Both the position numbers and the translations under genes were made by a program. Below the pieces are notes generated by a model that saw nothing but the letters and a program-made list of their open reading frames with translations, did no database searches and had not been told where the DNA came from. Positions 63,983 through 64,000 of a stretch of DNA of 64,000 nt are shown here, in pieces. The DNA comes from Geobacillus icigianus (GTDB taxonomy: Bacteria > Bacillota > Bacilli > Bacillales > Anoxybacillaceae), in the NCBI RefSeq assembly GCF_000750005.1, contig NZ_JPYA01000054.1, forward strand, positions 24,063 through 88,062, written 5' to 3'. Position 1 is the first letter of the stretch. Each line of letters begins with the position of its first letter.

Positions 63983-64000
63983 AAAACGACATGATTTGTT

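Overview
The window is chromosomal DNA of a thermophilic, spore-forming Bacillaceae, almost certainly Geobacillus. The SodA protein is near-identical to the well-known G. stearothermophilus Mn-superoxide dismutase as I remember it. Gene order follows the Bacillus subtilis yqeY-yqhM region almost gene for gene, codons are strongly G/C-ending, and sporulation (yqfC, yqfD), competence (comG) and sigma-A genes are present. No rRNA, tRNA, intact transposase, prophage or CRISPR array is visible.

Layout. 1-9.7 kb: tail of yqeY, the sporulation pair yqfC-yqfD, and a dense housekeeping operon (phoH, pgpH, ybeY, dgkA, cdd, era, yqzL, recO), then the gluconeogenesis regulators ccpN and yqfL. 9.7-13.6 kb: a regulatory region with Spo0A-box and sigma-H-like motifs ahead of the dnaG-sigA macromolecular synthesis operon. 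13.6-21.4 kb: cytochrome c-550, tRNA and base-repair genes, ispH, yqfQ, cshB, nfo. 21.4-25.9 kb: yqfU and a zinc uptake unit (ABC ATPase, permease, Zur) with a Zur-box-like operator. 26-28 kb: ispG and yqfZ beside a tandem repeat array. 28-38 kb: phosphate uptake genes split into pstSCA and a distant pstB, each with its own PhoP direct-repeat array, around sodA, an MFS transporter and pbpA. 38-48 kb: small membrane genes, rpmG, yqgN, a rhomboid protease, glcK, an M14 peptidase, yqgX and a methyltransferase. 48-54 kb: yqgY, an iron-sulfur-type regulator and the full comGA-GG pilus operon with yqzE. 54-61 kb: yqhG-yqhH (minus strand) and the glycine cleavage operon gcvT-gcvPA-gcvPB behind a tandem glycine riboswitch. 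61-64 kb: a ROK repressor behind a truncated aldo/keto reductase, the rhodanese yqhL and lipM.

Most striking unexplained structure: a family of about 140-bp intergenic repeats with CTAG-bounded inverted termini and an internal hairpin. They occur as single copies and as head-to-tail tandem arrays sharing one CTAG. They lie upstream of dnaG (10.2-10.5 kb), between ispH and yqfQ (17.8-18.0 kb), in the yqfU leader (21.4-21.6 kb, reversed) and downstream of yqfX (26.0-26.4 kb), where the last copy supplies the final codons and stop of ispG. No transposase accompanies them.

Other points: two genes (ccpN, comGA) whose homology-supported starts fall on non-standard codons; gene remnants (chemoreceptor, GerA/SpoVAF-type germination protein, aldo/keto reductase); a one-base frameshift in a small gene after yqgN; absence of glyQS and yqxD at their usual B. 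subtilis positions; and an orphan XylR-type palindrome on the promoter of the ROK gene.
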